Shown here: positions 41,934-49,891 of the stretch, piece by piece | Position numbering within the stretch: position 1 is the stretch's first letter | Layout of the letters: each line of letters begins with the position of its first letter | Assembly (NCBI RefSeq): GCF_004134775.1 | Contig: NZ_SDOZ01000002.1 | Span: 248,001 to 312,000, forward strand | Direction: 5' to 3' | From: Candidatus Borkfalkia ceftriaxoniphila | Lineage (GTDB): Bacteria; Bacillota; Clostridia; Christensenellales; Borkfalkiaceae | Length of the DNA: 64,000 nucleotides | Notes under the pieces: model-generated | Databases searched by the model: none | The model's input: the letters and a program-made list of their open reading frames with translations, nothing else | Told to the model about the DNA's origin: nothing | Position numbers and translations under genes: made by a program

Positions 41934-42180
41934 AAAAAGCCCTTTATTTTCGGAAAAAATAAAGGGCTGATACCACCAAAAACATTCTGTCAAACGCCTC
42001 TTTTGATAACGCGGAGAGAAAAACCGCGAGCAAGGCTACTTTTCAGCATTTCGCCCGCCGACTGATAAGGTGATACCGCCGCCCGTTCTTTCCGCCGCTT
42101 TTCACCGTGCGCGGCTCTCTTTGGGAAATATTTCGGGTACGGACTGTCCTTTTTTAGCGCCTTTGTCGATTCCGAGGTTT
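41934..42180 (-). ncRNA. T-box riboswitch leader of ileS (isoleucine specific)
   Basis: On the minus strand a ~245-nt leader precedes ileS. The distal stem I region has AGAGAG; a GGTATCACC loop carries the likely specifier ATC (42074-42072, Ile). Near the end stands the T-box-like element TTGGTGGTATCAGCCC, which pairs with the tRNA acceptor end, followed by the terminator AGCCCTTTATTTT/AAAATAAAGGGCT and a T run (41934-41969). Uncharged tRNA-Ile would favour the antiterminator and turn ileS on. Confidence 0.85.
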
Positions 42181-42209
42181 ATTTTATCAATTTTCCGCGG
42201 TTTTGTAAA
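42181..42209 (-). promoter_or_regulatory. Sigma-A promoter of the T-box/ileS unit
   Basis: TTTACA (42209-42204), a 17-bp spacer and TAAAAT (42186-42181) on the minus strand, placing the start just before the T-box stem I. Confidence 0.75.
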
Positions 42210-42257
42210 GCGAAAACGCCGCTCTTGCATAAATTTTTGCGCGCGGAAAAAATCCCC

Positions 42258-42980
42258 TCAGTATTCTTCTAAAATTTTATGCACGTTCGTCAGATCCGCC
42301 GCCGTGATAAAGTTGACGATGCGCTCGCCTTTGATCCCGTGCTCGCTCACCACGACCGCCAACAGTTTTTTATTTTCCTCGAACGCGTCCAAAACCTTTT
42401 GCAGGCTGTCCGCCTTGGAGAGATATTTATAATAGGTCAAAAGATCGCTCTCTTTCAGGATATCGCCCACGGGCGTTTCGGAAAGAAAGGCGTCCACATC
42501 CCGTCCGTTGTCGATGACCTTGCCGATCTCGTGCACGAGACGGCGGTTATTGACGATGCCCGCCATCACCTTGCCGCCGTAGACGGGCAGATTGGAATAA
42601 TTGGTGCGCGCGACGAGAAGGAGCACCTGTTTGACGGACATCTGTTCGTCCACGCTGACGATGCGCTTGTCGGGCATGGTCTCGCCGATGGTGGGCGGCG
42701 CATACAAAAGTTTTTCGATGTACTCTATTTTTTCCACCACCGAATCGCAGGGTACGGCGATGATCTCCCCGTCCATGCTCTGGTGCACGATGGCGTTCCG
42801 AAGGCGCGCATAGTCCATCAGTTCGTCTTCGAATTTGCGTATGACGGAATTTTCCTGCGCGCTGCGCCTTACCATGTCCGAAAAGGACTGCGACGGTTTG
42901 AAATTGTACAGGGCGCGCATTTTACTGTCGATCTTGTTGTAACTGTTGATAAAACGCCTGGCGTTGGTCGTATCGTTCAT
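42258..42980 (-). CDS. CBS-domain protein with helical N-terminal region
   Basis: 240 residues from the ATG at 42980 (GAGGGGGAAGGT upstream); the frame extends far upstream but that part is the shadow of the next gene. Residues 1-90 are helical (FSDMVRRSAQENSVIRKFED, then DYARLRNAIVHQS), like a small HEPN-like or coiled region. Two CBS domains follow (about 95-165 with SVDEQMSVKQVLLLVARTNY, then 170-240 with SKADSLQKVLDAFEENKKLL). CBS pairs bind adenosine nucleotides and regulate attached or partner proteins. The RNAIVH..S string recalls the R-x4-6-H signature of HEPN RNases, a hint rather than proof. Role unknown. Confidence 0.75.
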   Translation of the reverse strand: MNDTTNARRFINSYNKIDSKMRALYNFKPSQSFSDMVRRSAQENSVIRKFEDELMDYARLRNAIVHQSMDGEIIAVPCDSVVEKIEYIEKLLYAPPTIGETMPDKRIVSVDEQMSVKQVLLLVARTNYSNLPVYGGKVMAGIVNNRRLVHEIGKVIDNGRDVDAFLSETPVGDILKESDLLTYYKYLSKADSLQKVLDAFEENKKLLAVVVSEHGIKGERIVNFITAADLTNVHKILEEY

Positions 42981-43051
42981 ACCTTCCCCCTCGTTCTTTT
43001 CTTTCAGTATATCACATTTTGCAGTTTTTTCAAACCGCTCGCGTTGTTTTT

Positions 43052-43726
43052 TCAGAAACTGTCCTTGATCTCGCGGCGCAATCCGCGCTTTCTGAGCCCT
43101 ATAAGATGATATTCGCGCTTGCAGTCGATCTCCGCGTCGCATTCGGGCGCGGGGGAGGAGAGGGAAAGTTCCCCGCCCGTCGAGGCGACCTGCGCGATCC
43201 CGGCGCCGCACAGGCAGATATCCAGCCCGTAGCAAAAGGCGAACGCGCGCATCAGGACCTGCGGCAAAAAGTCCACGTTCTCCTCGTACAGGCAGATCGC
43301 GATATCCGCGTCGCAGTCGGAAAGAGTCTTGACGACTTCGGGAAAAAACAAGTCCTCGCCGATGACGAGCCCGATGCGACCCGCGGAAGTCTCGTATACG
43401 CGGAGATGCGCGCCGCTCGTAAATTCGCCGTCGTCCAGATTGCACAGCATATCGGAAACGCCTAAAATGCGCCCCTTGTCCGCGATCGCCGCGCTCTTGC
43501 GCTTGCGGTTGCACGAATATGTATAACAGCCGCTCACAACCACCGCGGAAAGTTCGCGGCTCATGATCGCCAGATCTTCCAGTTTGCCCGTTTCCCCGTC
43601 CAATTCGCGTTCGTAATAGACGTTTTCCAGCCCGTTGAAGCCGAAAACGATCACGTCGCAATCGATACCCTCCGTTTTATCCCAAAAGCCGTTGAGACTT
43701 CCCTCGGTCACAAAATGTATTTTCAT
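43052..43726 (-). CDS. Nitrilase-superfamily protein lacking the catalytic Cys and Lys
   Basis: 224 residues; the ATG at 43726 has GGAGGTTTCT upstream. The fold is that of carbon-nitrogen hydrolases: VIVFGFNGLE, LSAVVVSGCYTY, AAIADKGRILGV and RIGLVIGEDLFFPEVVKTL. In active members the last motif contains Cys (ICYD); here it reads IGED (Gly123-Glu124), and the Lys of the usual 'yRK.hL' segment is also missing (SDMLCNL). So it is probably not an amidase; it may be a regulatory or structural paralogue. It ends about 70 bp before the CBS-protein gene on the same strand, so the two may form an operon. Confidence 0.7.
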   Translation of the reverse strand: MKIHFVTEGSLNGFWDKTEGIDCDVIVFGFNGLENVYYERELDGETGKLEDLAIMSRELSAVVVSGCYTYSCNRKRKSAAIADKGRILGVSDMLCNLDDGEFTSGAHLRVYETSAGRIGLVIGEDLFFPEVVKTLSDCDADIAICLYEENVDFLPQVLMRAFAFCYGLDICLCGAGIAQVASTGGELSLSSPAPECDAEIDCKREYHLIGLRKRGLRREIKDSF

Positions 43727-43802
43727 AGAAACCTCCGCCCTATTCATGATACGGGACGGCGACGGTTTTTGTGAAAAAGAAAATCGCGCGCCCGCTTTTC
43801 TT

Positions 43803-43831
43803 TTGCAATTTAAAAATAATCGTGGTATAAT
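43803..43831 (+). promoter_or_regulatory. Sigma-A promoter of ktrB-ktrA
   Basis: TTGCAA (43803-43808), a 17-bp spacer and TATAAT (43826-43831), with a ~25-nt leader and AAGGAG before the ATG. Confidence 0.8.
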
Positions 43832-43862
43832 ACAGGGCGTATAGTTGATACAAGGAGTTTAT

Positions 43863-45188
43863 ATGCAACGGAAAATCCGTTTGACCCCCGTCCGACTGCT
43901 GGCGCTGGTGTATATCGGCATCATCTTTTTGGGCGCTGTCCTCTTGGTCCTGCCTTTTTCTACGAAGGACGGCCTGTCCACCTCCTTTTCGGACGCGCTG
44001 TTCACCGCCACTTCGGCGACGTGCGTGACGGGCCTCATTGTCTACGATACTTTCGAACATTGGACGATGTTCGGGCAGATCGTCATTCTGTTATTGATTC
44101 AGACGGGCGGCATCGGCTTTATGACGCTGGTGTTCGGTATCTGGAAGATCGGCGGCAAGAAGATCGGCATTCAGGCGCGCACGTTCATGCAGGAATCGGT
44201 CAACGCCCCCACCGTAGGCGGGCTCGTCGGGCTTTCGTCGATGATCCTCATCGGCACCCTCATCTTCGAGGGCGCGGGCGCCTTTCTGCTCTCGTTCCGT
44301 TTTATCCCCGATTACGGCTGGGGCATGGGGATCTATATCTCCGTATTCACTTCCGTCTCCGCTTTCTGCAATGCGGGCTTCGATCTGATGGGGATCAACG
44401 AACCTTTCTCCTCCCTCACGCGATATTCGGCGGATCCCATCGTCACTTTGACCGTTTCCGCGCTCATTATCGTCGGCGGCATCGGCTTTTTCGTCTGGCG
44501 CGATCTATGCCAGAACAAACTGCATTTCAAAAAATATTCTCTGCACACGAAATTGGTTTTGACCACTACTGCAATTCTCATCGTAGTGCCTTTCCTTATT
44601 ATCTTATGTTCGGAAAACAGCGTGCCCTGGGGCGGCGAGCGAGTGCTTACCTCGCTGTTTCTCGCCGTAAGCCCGCGCACGGCGGGATTCAATACGCTGC
44701 CGCTCACGTCGCTGCGAGGCAGCACCATCGCCATCACGATCCTTTTGATGTTCATCGGCGGCTCCTCGGGCTCCACCGCGGGCGGAATCAAGACGACGAC
44801 GTTCGCGACGCTGATCTTGTCCATGTTTTCGCTCGTCAAGCGTAAAAAGTCGGTGCAATGTTTCGGCAGAAGGCTGGACGAGGACAGTTGCCGCCACGCT
44901 TCCCGCTTTATCACGCTGTTTCTCTGCATTGCGGCGACGGGCGTGCTCGCCATTATGCTCATCGACGGCTGGGCGGGCTTTACCGACGTGATATTCGAAG
45001 TATTTTCCGCGATCGGCACCGTGGGACTTTCCCTCGGCATCACGCCCGATCTGCACGTGGCTTCGCAGATGATCCTGGCGCTTTTAATGTATCTCGGCCG
45101 CGTGGGTTGTTTGACGTTTATGCTCATGTTCAAAGACGTGAGCGCGCCCACGGCGGAATTGCCGCACGAAGCGGTACGCATCGGCTGA
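43863..45188 (+). CDS. ktrB: KtrB/TrkH-family potassium transporter
   Basis: 441 residues from the ATG at 43863 (AAGGAG). It is a membrane protein with four pore-loop repeats, the mark of SKT-type K+ channels: TATSATCVTGL, AFCNAGFDLMG, SPRTAGFNTLP and AIGTVGLSLG. The last loop and the FIGGSSGSTAGGIK segment match KtrB. It takes up K+ (with Na+) and works with the cytoplasmic gating ring KtrA encoded 18 bp downstream. Confidence 0.93.
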   Translation: MQRKIRLTPVRLLALVYIGIIFLGAVLLVLPFSTKDGLSTSFSDALFTATSATCVTGLIVYDTFEHWTMFGQIVILLLIQTGGIGFMTLVFGIWKIGGKKIGIQARTFMQESVNAPTVGGLVGLSSMILIGTLIFEGAGAFLLSFRFIPDYGWGMGIYISVFTSVSAFCNAGFDLMGINEPFSSLTRYSADPIVTLTVSALIIVGGIGFFVWRDLCQNKLHFKKYSLHTKLVLTTTAILIVVPFLIILCSENSVPWGGERVLTSLFLAVSPRTAGFNTLPLTSLRGSTIAITILLMFIGGSSGSTAGGIKTTTFATLILSMFSLVKRKKSVQCFGRRLDEDSCRHASRFITLFLCIAATGVLAIMLIDGWAGFTDVIFEVFSAIGTVGLSLGITPDLHVASQMILALLMYLGRVGCLTFMLMFKDVSAPTAELPHEAVRIG

Positions 45189-45206
45189 TAAAATTCTGGA
45201 GGTTTT

Positions 45207-45851
45207 ATGAAATCCGTTCTGATTATAGGGCTGGGCAGATTCGGCACCTATATGGCAAAAAAATTCACGGCGCTCGGCAACCACGTCATGGCGCTGGACA
45301 CCGACGAAGAGAAAGTCAATGAGATCCTCCCCTTCGTCACCACCGCGCAGATCGGCGACGCGACGAAAGAAAGCGTTCTCGAATCCATCGGCGTGGATAA
45401 CTTCGACCTTTGCGTCGTGTCCGTGGGCGAAAATTTTCAATCCTCTCTGGAAACGACGTCGCTGTTAAAGGAATTGGGCGCAAAATACGTTCTGAGCCGC
45501 GCCTGCACGGAAATACAGGCAAAATTCCTGCTCAAAAACGGCGCGGACAACGTGGTATACGCCGAAAAGGAAATGGCGGAGCGTCTGGCGGTCAAGTACA
45601 GCGCGAACAACATTTTCGACTACATTCAACTCACGCCCGAATATGCGATCTTCGAGATCCCCACGCCCAAAAGTTGGGCGGGCAAAACCATCCGCGACAA
45701 GGGCGTGCGCGCGAAATACAACCTCAATATCCTCGCGATCAAGCGCGGCAGCAACTTAACGCCCCTGCCTTCCGCGGATTACGTGTTCAACGCATCGGAG
45801 CGTCTCATCGTCATGTGCAAGCGCGCAGACATCGACAAAATGGTACATTGA
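45207..45851 (+). CDS. ktrA: KtrA-type RCK subunit of the K+ transporter
   Basis: 214 residues. The N-terminal Rossmann domain (GLGRFGTYMAKKFTALGNHV, then ALDTDEEKV) binds ATP/NAD(H), and the C-terminal TrkA-C domain (from about 130: FEIPTPKSWAGKTIRDKGVR) may bind a nucleotide such as c-di-AMP. It forms an octameric ring that gates KtrB. GGAGG precedes the ATG. Two bp after the stop comes the start of the DUF2284 protein gene, so three genes form one operon. Confidence 0.93.
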   Translation: MKSVLIIGLGRFGTYMAKKFTALGNHVMALDTDEEKVNEILPFVTTAQIGDATKESVLESIGVDNFDLCVVSVGENFQSSLETTSLLKELGAKYVLSRACTEIQAKFLLKNGADNVVYAEKEMAERLAVKYSANNIFDYIQLTPEYAIFEIPTPKSWAGKTIRDKGVRAKYNLNILAIKRGSNLTPLPSADYVFNASERLIVMCKRADIDKMVH

Positions 45852-45852
45852 T

Positions 45853-46395
45853 ATGCGATACGACGCAGAAGAACTGAAAAAACTCGCTTTGCGGGAAGGT
45901 TTTACCGCGGCGGGCGAACTCAACCTCAAAGCCGTGGTCTTTATGCCCGAAGTGCGCGATATGTGCCGCGCGGACAAGTGCAGCGCCTACGGACGCAACT
46001 GGCGCTGTCCGCCTGCGTGCGGCAGCATCGAGGAGGCGACAGAGCGCGCCAAAAAGTATTCTTTCGGCATGCTGGTGCAGACGGTCGGCAAGATGGAGGA
46101 CGATTTCGATTTCGAAACCATCGAAGAAACTTCCAAAAAACACGCGGCGAGTTTTATTTCCATGATGCGTATACTGAAAGGAAAATACGACGATATTCTC
46201 GCCATGGGCGCGGGCACCTGCGCGCGCTGCAAACAGTGTACATATCCCGACGCGCCCTGCCGCTTTCCCGAAGATTCGTATTCTTCCATGGAAGCCTACG
46301 GGCTGTGGGTCAGCCGCGTATGCGAGTTGTCTTCCCTCCCCTACAACTACGGTAAACAGACCATCGCCTTTACGAGTTGCTATCTGTTGAAATAA
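45853..46395 (+). CDS. Cys-rich DUF2284 metal-binding protein
   Basis: 180 residues. The Cys pattern CRADKCSAYGRNWRCPPACG and CARCKQCTYPDAPCRFP is typical of DUF2284 proteins, which are thought to hold an iron-sulfur or zinc site. No signal peptide. It is found with K+ uptake here by operon only, its ATG one base after the KtrA stop. Function not known. A bidirectional terminator follows. Confidence 0.85.
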   Translation: MRYDAEELKKLALREGFTAAGELNLKAVVFMPEVRDMCRADKCSAYGRNWRCPPACGSIEEATERAKKYSFGMLVQTVGKMEDDFDFETIEETSKKHAASFISMMRILKGKYDDILAMGAGTCARCKQCTYPDAPCRFPEDSYSSMEAYGLWVSRVCELSSLPYNYGKQTIAFTSCYLLK

Positions 46396-46432
46396 AAAGA
46401 GCCTTTCGCGCTTTGCGAAAGGCTCTTTTTTC
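46394..46432. terminator. Bidirectional intrinsic terminator
   Basis: AAAAAGAGCCTTTCGC and GCGAAAGGCTCTTTTT form a perfect stem with a 5-nt loop, between the convergent DUF2284 (+) and zinc-ribbon (-) genes. Confidence 0.92.
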
Positions 46433-46433
46433 G

Positions 46434-46784
46434 TTAAAGCAATACGGCCGCGTAATAGTCGTACGCGCTCGCCGCCGCGCAGGCGCCTATGGCGACGGAG
46501 ATGATGATGAAAATTACGTACAGGATCACGCCGACGAGCGCGCCTTTGCCGCACGATTTGGAGCGGAGGGGCAGGGTGTCCTTCCACACCAGGAACAGGA
46601 TCAGACCGACAAGCGGGATTAAAAATCCTAAAAACGCCCATCCGAAACTGCTGCCGTCTACCGGCGCATTCGCGGAATACGCGGGCGGCGCCTGCTGAGG
46701 CGGGACGTCGTTCTGCGGCGCGCCGCAGTAGGTGCAGTAGGTCTCGTTGTCGCCGATCTCTTTTCCGCATTTTTTACAAAACAT
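46434..46784 (-). CDS. Zinc-ribbon small membrane protein (paralogue 2)
   Basis: 116 residues. A zinc ribbon at the N-terminus (FCKKCGKEIGDNETYCTYCG) is linked by a Pro/Gln-rich stretch to two membrane helices (about 48-68 and 82-108) around RSKSCGKGALVG. GGGAGGATAT precedes the ATG. It is the paralogue of the next gene (46812-47183), with the same plan and the shared RSK.CGKGALIG-like loop. They probably form one transcript. No function is established for these proteins. Confidence 0.8.
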   Translation of the reverse strand: MFCKKCGKEIGDNETYCTYCGAPQNDVPPQQAPPAYSANAPVDGSSFGWAFLGFLIPLVGLILFLVWKDTLPLRSKSCGKGALVGVILYVIFIIISVAIGACAAASAYDYYAAVLL

Positions 46785-46811
46785 TTTTTATATCCTCCCG
46801 ATTAAATTATA

Positions 46812-47183
46812 TTACGGCTGACCGTACCGATAAGATGCCGAGGCAGCCGCTATTATCACGAAAATAACGATTATGTACAGTACGACGAGAACAACTTCCG
46901 CAATGACGCCGATGAGCGCGCCCTTGCCGCACAGTTTCGAACGGATCGGAAAAGTCGTCTGCCATACGAGGTAGAGGATAAATCCCACGAGCGGGAAAAA
47001 GAATCCCAGCACCGTCCAGCCCCCGTTCGGCAGATCCTGCAGATTGTAACGGGGCGCGGGATAAGGCGGCGGTTGCGCCGGACTGCCGGCGGGCGGGCAA
47101 TTTTCCAGCAAATGTTTACCGCAGTACGGGCAGAAACTGCCCCCTTCGTCGTCGATTTGTTTTCCGCAATATTTACAGAACAT
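46812..47183 (-). CDS. Zinc-ribbon small membrane protein (paralogue 1)
   Basis: 123 residues from the ATG at 47183 with AAAAGGAGCGTC upstream; a longer frame would read through the palindromes. A zinc ribbon (FCKYCGKQIDDEGGSFCPYCG), a Pro-rich linker, and two membrane helices around RSKLCGKGALIGVIAEV. It is a recent-looking paralogue of its neighbour (46434). The mRNA start near 47272 places two perfect palindromes in the leader, which probably control it. Function unknown. Confidence 0.8.
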   Translation of the reverse strand: MFCKYCGKQIDDEGGSFCPYCGKHLLENCPPAGSPAQPPPYPAPRYNLQDLPNGGWTVLGFFFPLVGFILYLVWQTTFPIRSKLCGKGALIGVIAEVVLVVLYIIVIFVIIAAASASYRYGQP

Positions 47184-47210
47184 GACGCTCCTTTTTCCGT
47201 GAACCGATTT

Positions 47211-47255
47211 TTTGTTTTCCCGACGGGAAAACAAAAACGGGTACCCGTTTTTGTT
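47211..47255. promoter_or_regulatory. Two overlapping perfect palindromes in the leader of a zinc-ribbon gene
   Basis: First: TTTGTTTTCCCG-A-CGGGAAAACAAA (47211-47235). Second: a 26-bp palindrome with halves AACAAAAACGGGT and ACCCGTTTTTGTT (47230-47255). They share six bases and the same CGGG/CCCG core. They lie between the predicted transcription start (~47272) and the ATG at 47183, so they could be operators or RNA hairpins. Confidence 0.75.
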
Positions 47256-47278
47256 CGACATATTTCGTTGTTTATTTC

Positions 47279-47307
47279 ATTTTACAATAGGATGCGCGTT
47301 GTGTCAA
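47279..47307 (-). promoter_or_regulatory. Sigma-A promoter of the zinc-ribbon gene pair
   Basis: TTGACA (47307-47302), a 17-bp spacer and TAAAAT (47284-47279) on the minus strand, overlapping the last bases of the ligase gene. Confidence 0.8.
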
Positions 47308-48911
47308 GTATTTTTCGGATTTTCCTCTTCCAAAGATTTTCTGTCGATCTTGCCGATCAGATTGACGGGCAGGCGATCGCGCACCTCGATGAATTTCGGC
47401 ACCGCGTAGGCGATGAGTTTCGCACGGCACAGCGAAAGCAACTCTTCTTTCAGCGAATCCCCGTCCGCGCTTTCGACGTAAAGTTTTACGACCTGCCCCT
47501 TCACCGTGTCCGAAACGCCCACGGCGCACGCCTTTTTCACTTTCGGGCATAAAAGCGCCACGCTCTCGATCTCCGAGGGATACACGGGCACGCCGCTCAC
47601 CTTGATCATGTTCTTGATGCGCTGTTTGAAATAGAGAAAACCGTCCTCGTCCAGATATCCGTAATCTCCCGTTTTCAGCCAGGTCTCGCCTTCAAGGCGC
47701 TCGAAAGGCTGTTCGCCGTTCCCCAAGTATCCCTGCATAAACAGCGGCGTGCGGATATAAATTTCCCCCACCTCGCCCGCGGGCAGTTTTTTGCCATTCT
47801 TCACGATACATACGCGCGTGTCGGAAAGCGGATAGCCGATCGAGCCGGGGCGGTTATGCTCGCGCGTGTTGACGAGACAAACAGTCACCGTTTCCGTCAG
47901 CCCGTACCCCTCGTACATATGCGCGTTGCTGTTGCCGCGTTTTAAGACTTCGTCAAACTTTTCGATGAGCGCGCGCGGCGCGCTGTCGCCGCCGACGAAC
48001 ACGTCCTTAATGGAAGAAAGGTCGCCGCCCGTGAAAGTTTTTTCTCCCATCAATTTCAAATACATGGTGGGAACGCCCGTCAGAATGTTCGCCCGCTCCT
48101 TTTGGATCTGCCGCGCGCAGCGCTTCGCGTCGAACTTGATACACATGATGTTCGTCCTGCGCATGATCATGCACATATGCATATTGATGCATAGTCCGAA
48201 CCCGTGAAAAATGGGCAGAACGTTGTAGAGCGAAACGTAATTTTCCAGCGGTTCGCTCAAAAACTCCTGCGCCTTGGAACACAGAAGATTGAACGTATAA
48301 TTGTTGTGGACGATGATCTTCGGCTCGCCCGTGGTGCCGCCGCTCGCGAGATAGACTGCCGGCTCGGCTTGCGCGAAGTTGACCGAAGGGAGCGAAGGGC
48401 CCCGCTTCTTTTTCAGCAGTTTTTCCAGTTTTTCGCCCCAGCCGAGTTTTTTATTGGTCATGCGGTAATACGCCCTTGCCGCCGCACCCATGAACCAACC
48501 GCAGTCGCTTTCAAGAACGGGCACGCCGAAAGCGGGTTTTTCCTCGCCCGCATGGGGATAGGCATCGTATACGACGATGAGTTTGCTGTCCGTCTTTTTG
48601 GCGCTCTCCGACAATTTTTCGGGCGGGATGTAGGGATGCACAAGATTGACCGCCGCGCCCAATTTGTTCGCCGCGTAAAAGGCGAGCAGCGCGGAGGGAG
48701 AATTGGGCATGCAAAGCGTGATCGTATCCCCTTTTCCGATATGAAAACGCGCGGAAAAACTTTCCGCAAGCGCATCGATGAGTACGAATACTTGATCGAA
48801 AGAAATGCGGTTCCCGTAAAAGGAGATCGCCGTGCGGATGGTACTGCCCGACAGATTCAGGCGCGCCGCCTGGTACATGGAAAGCGCGGGAGTAATTTCG
48901 CGTTCAAACAA
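47304..48911 (-). CDS. AMP-dependent acyl ligase (acyl-CoA synthetase-like), paralogue of the ACP-cassette ligase
   Basis: 535 residues from a TTG at 48911, with GAGGTG five bases upstream. ANL-superfamily motifs: ASGGTTGEPKIIVHN (A3), YEGYGLTETV (A5), LKTGDYGYLDEDGFLYFKQR (A7), VSGVPVYPSEIE (A8), and IGKIDRK (A10) with the catalytic Lys. No fused carrier domain. Upstream by 9 bp is a membrane acetyltransferase-like gene, so it may supply an activated acyl group for a cell-surface modification, or make a CoA ester. It is longer and distinct from the ligase at 20954. Substrate unknown. Confidence 0.83.
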   Translation of the reverse strand: MFEREITPALSMYQAARLNLSGSTIRTAISFYGNRISFDQVFVLIDALAESFSARFHIGKGDTITLCMPNSPSALLAFYAANKLGAAVNLVHPYIPPEKLSESAKKTDSKLIVVYDAYPHAGEEKPAFGVPVLESDCGWFMGAAARAYYRMTNKKLGWGEKLEKLLKKKRGPSLPSVNFAQAEPAVYLASGGTTGEPKIIVHNNYTFNLLCSKAQEFLSEPLENYVSLYNVLPIFHGFGLCINMHMCMIMRRTNIMCIKFDAKRCARQIQKERANILTGVPTMYLKLMGEKTFTGGDLSSIKDVFVGGDSAPRALIEKFDEVLKRGNSNAHMYEGYGLTETVTVCLVNTREHNRPGSIGYPLSDTRVCIVKNGKKLPAGEVGEIYIRTPLFMQGYLGNGEQPFERLEGETWLKTGDYGYLDEDGFLYFKQRIKNMIKVSGVPVYPSEIESVALLCPKVKKACAVGVSDTVKGQVVKLYVESADGDSLKEELLSLCRAKLIAYAVPKFIEVRDRLPVNLIGKIDRKSLEEENPKNT

Positions 48912-48920
48912 AATGCCACC

Positions 48921-49883
48921 TCAAACGAACAGAGAATAGAGTGCCACCGCAAGGATGGTGATAACGGGGATCACGACCATATGGGAAAGGTAAATGATCG
49001 CGGTGTGGCGTCCCAAAAAACAGACGCCGTTGTTCCAACTTCCGTCCAGCGGGCGGAAAGCGTATTTTGCGGGAGTGTGATAGACAGCGCGGCCAATCGC
49101 GCTGCCGAGCAAGACCATCGTGGCCCAGGGCAAGATCGGGAAATAATCCGCCGAATCGAATTGATAATGCTTGACGTAAACGAAGATCGCCCAAACCGCC
49201 GATTGATTTTTATCCGACGAGGGCATCACCGTCGAATAGAAAAACGGATACCCCTCTTTGCATGAAAACGTTCCGTAGCAGGTGAGATAGACGCAAAGCA
49301 GTACGAATCCCGTTAAGGCAGGGAGATAGCCGAGCGCAGTCTCGGCTATCTTTTTCGCTTTTGCCCCTTTCACGGGCAAAAGCGCCAGCCGCGCGAGCAG
49401 ATCGACGACCGCATACATGAGAACGGCGGCGGCGAGCATGTGCAGAACGCCGAATCTCACGATAAATCCTTCGTAATAACTTTCGATCACGCCCGTCACG
49501 CCCGTGATGCCGAGCGCGCACAACGCGAGCAGAAATCCGCGCTTGAAATTGCTTTTGGACAGCGTGCAACTGATGCCGCACAGAACGAAAAACGTACAGA
49601 TGACGAAAAAACGCACGGTGTTGCGGAAATCGCCCTTCCAATAAACGAGGGCATATTTGGACAGTTCGCGCCCCAGCGTGGTTCCGAAAAATTCATTCAC
49701 GACGGGCAGAACGTCCATCATATTGAACATGAAGTGATCGAACACCATCAAAACGACGCAAAGTCCGCGCAAAAAATCCAGTTCCCAGAACCGCTCTTTG
49801 CGCTTTTTCGTAAAGCGCGCGATCCCCGCCCCGAAATCATCCGCTTTTATTCGGTTGTCGCGCACAGCGCCCTCTAAAAACAT
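48921..49883 (-). CDS. HGSNAT-like (DUF1624) membrane acetyltransferase
   Basis: 320 residues with about 7-8 membrane helices. The N-terminal RFWELDFLRGLCVVLMVFDHF is the mark of heparan-alpha-glucosaminide N-acetyltransferase-like proteins, which pass acetyl groups across the membrane onto glycans. GVLHMLAAAVLMY and SVYLSHM-like 'AIIYLSHMVVIPVI' at the C-terminus also fit. It is followed by an adenylating ligase. The ATG at 49883 lies 8 bp after TACACT of a TTGACA-17-TACACT promoter, leaving a 2-nt leader at most, and has no Shine-Dalgarno. Confidence 0.82.
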   Translation of the reverse strand: MFLEGAVRDNRIKADDFGAGIARFTKKRKERFWELDFLRGLCVVLMVFDHFMFNMMDVLPVVNEFFGTTLGRELSKYALVYWKGDFRNTVRFFVICTFFVLCGISCTLSKSNFKRGFLLALCALGITGVTGVIESYYEGFIVRFGVLHMLAAAVLMYAVVDLLARLALLPVKGAKAKKIAETALGYLPALTGFVLLCVYLTCYGTFSCKEGYPFFYSTVMPSSDKNQSAVWAIFVYVKHYQFDSADYFPILPWATMVLLGSAIGRAVYHTPAKYAFRPLDGSWNNGVCFLGRHTAIIYLSHMVVIPVITILAVALYSLFV

Positions 49884-49891
49884 ATGCGTTC

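Noticed and set aside
42070..42432. Plus-strand frame over the T-box
   Set aside because: The region is a structured leader on the minus strand; the frame has no supporting features.
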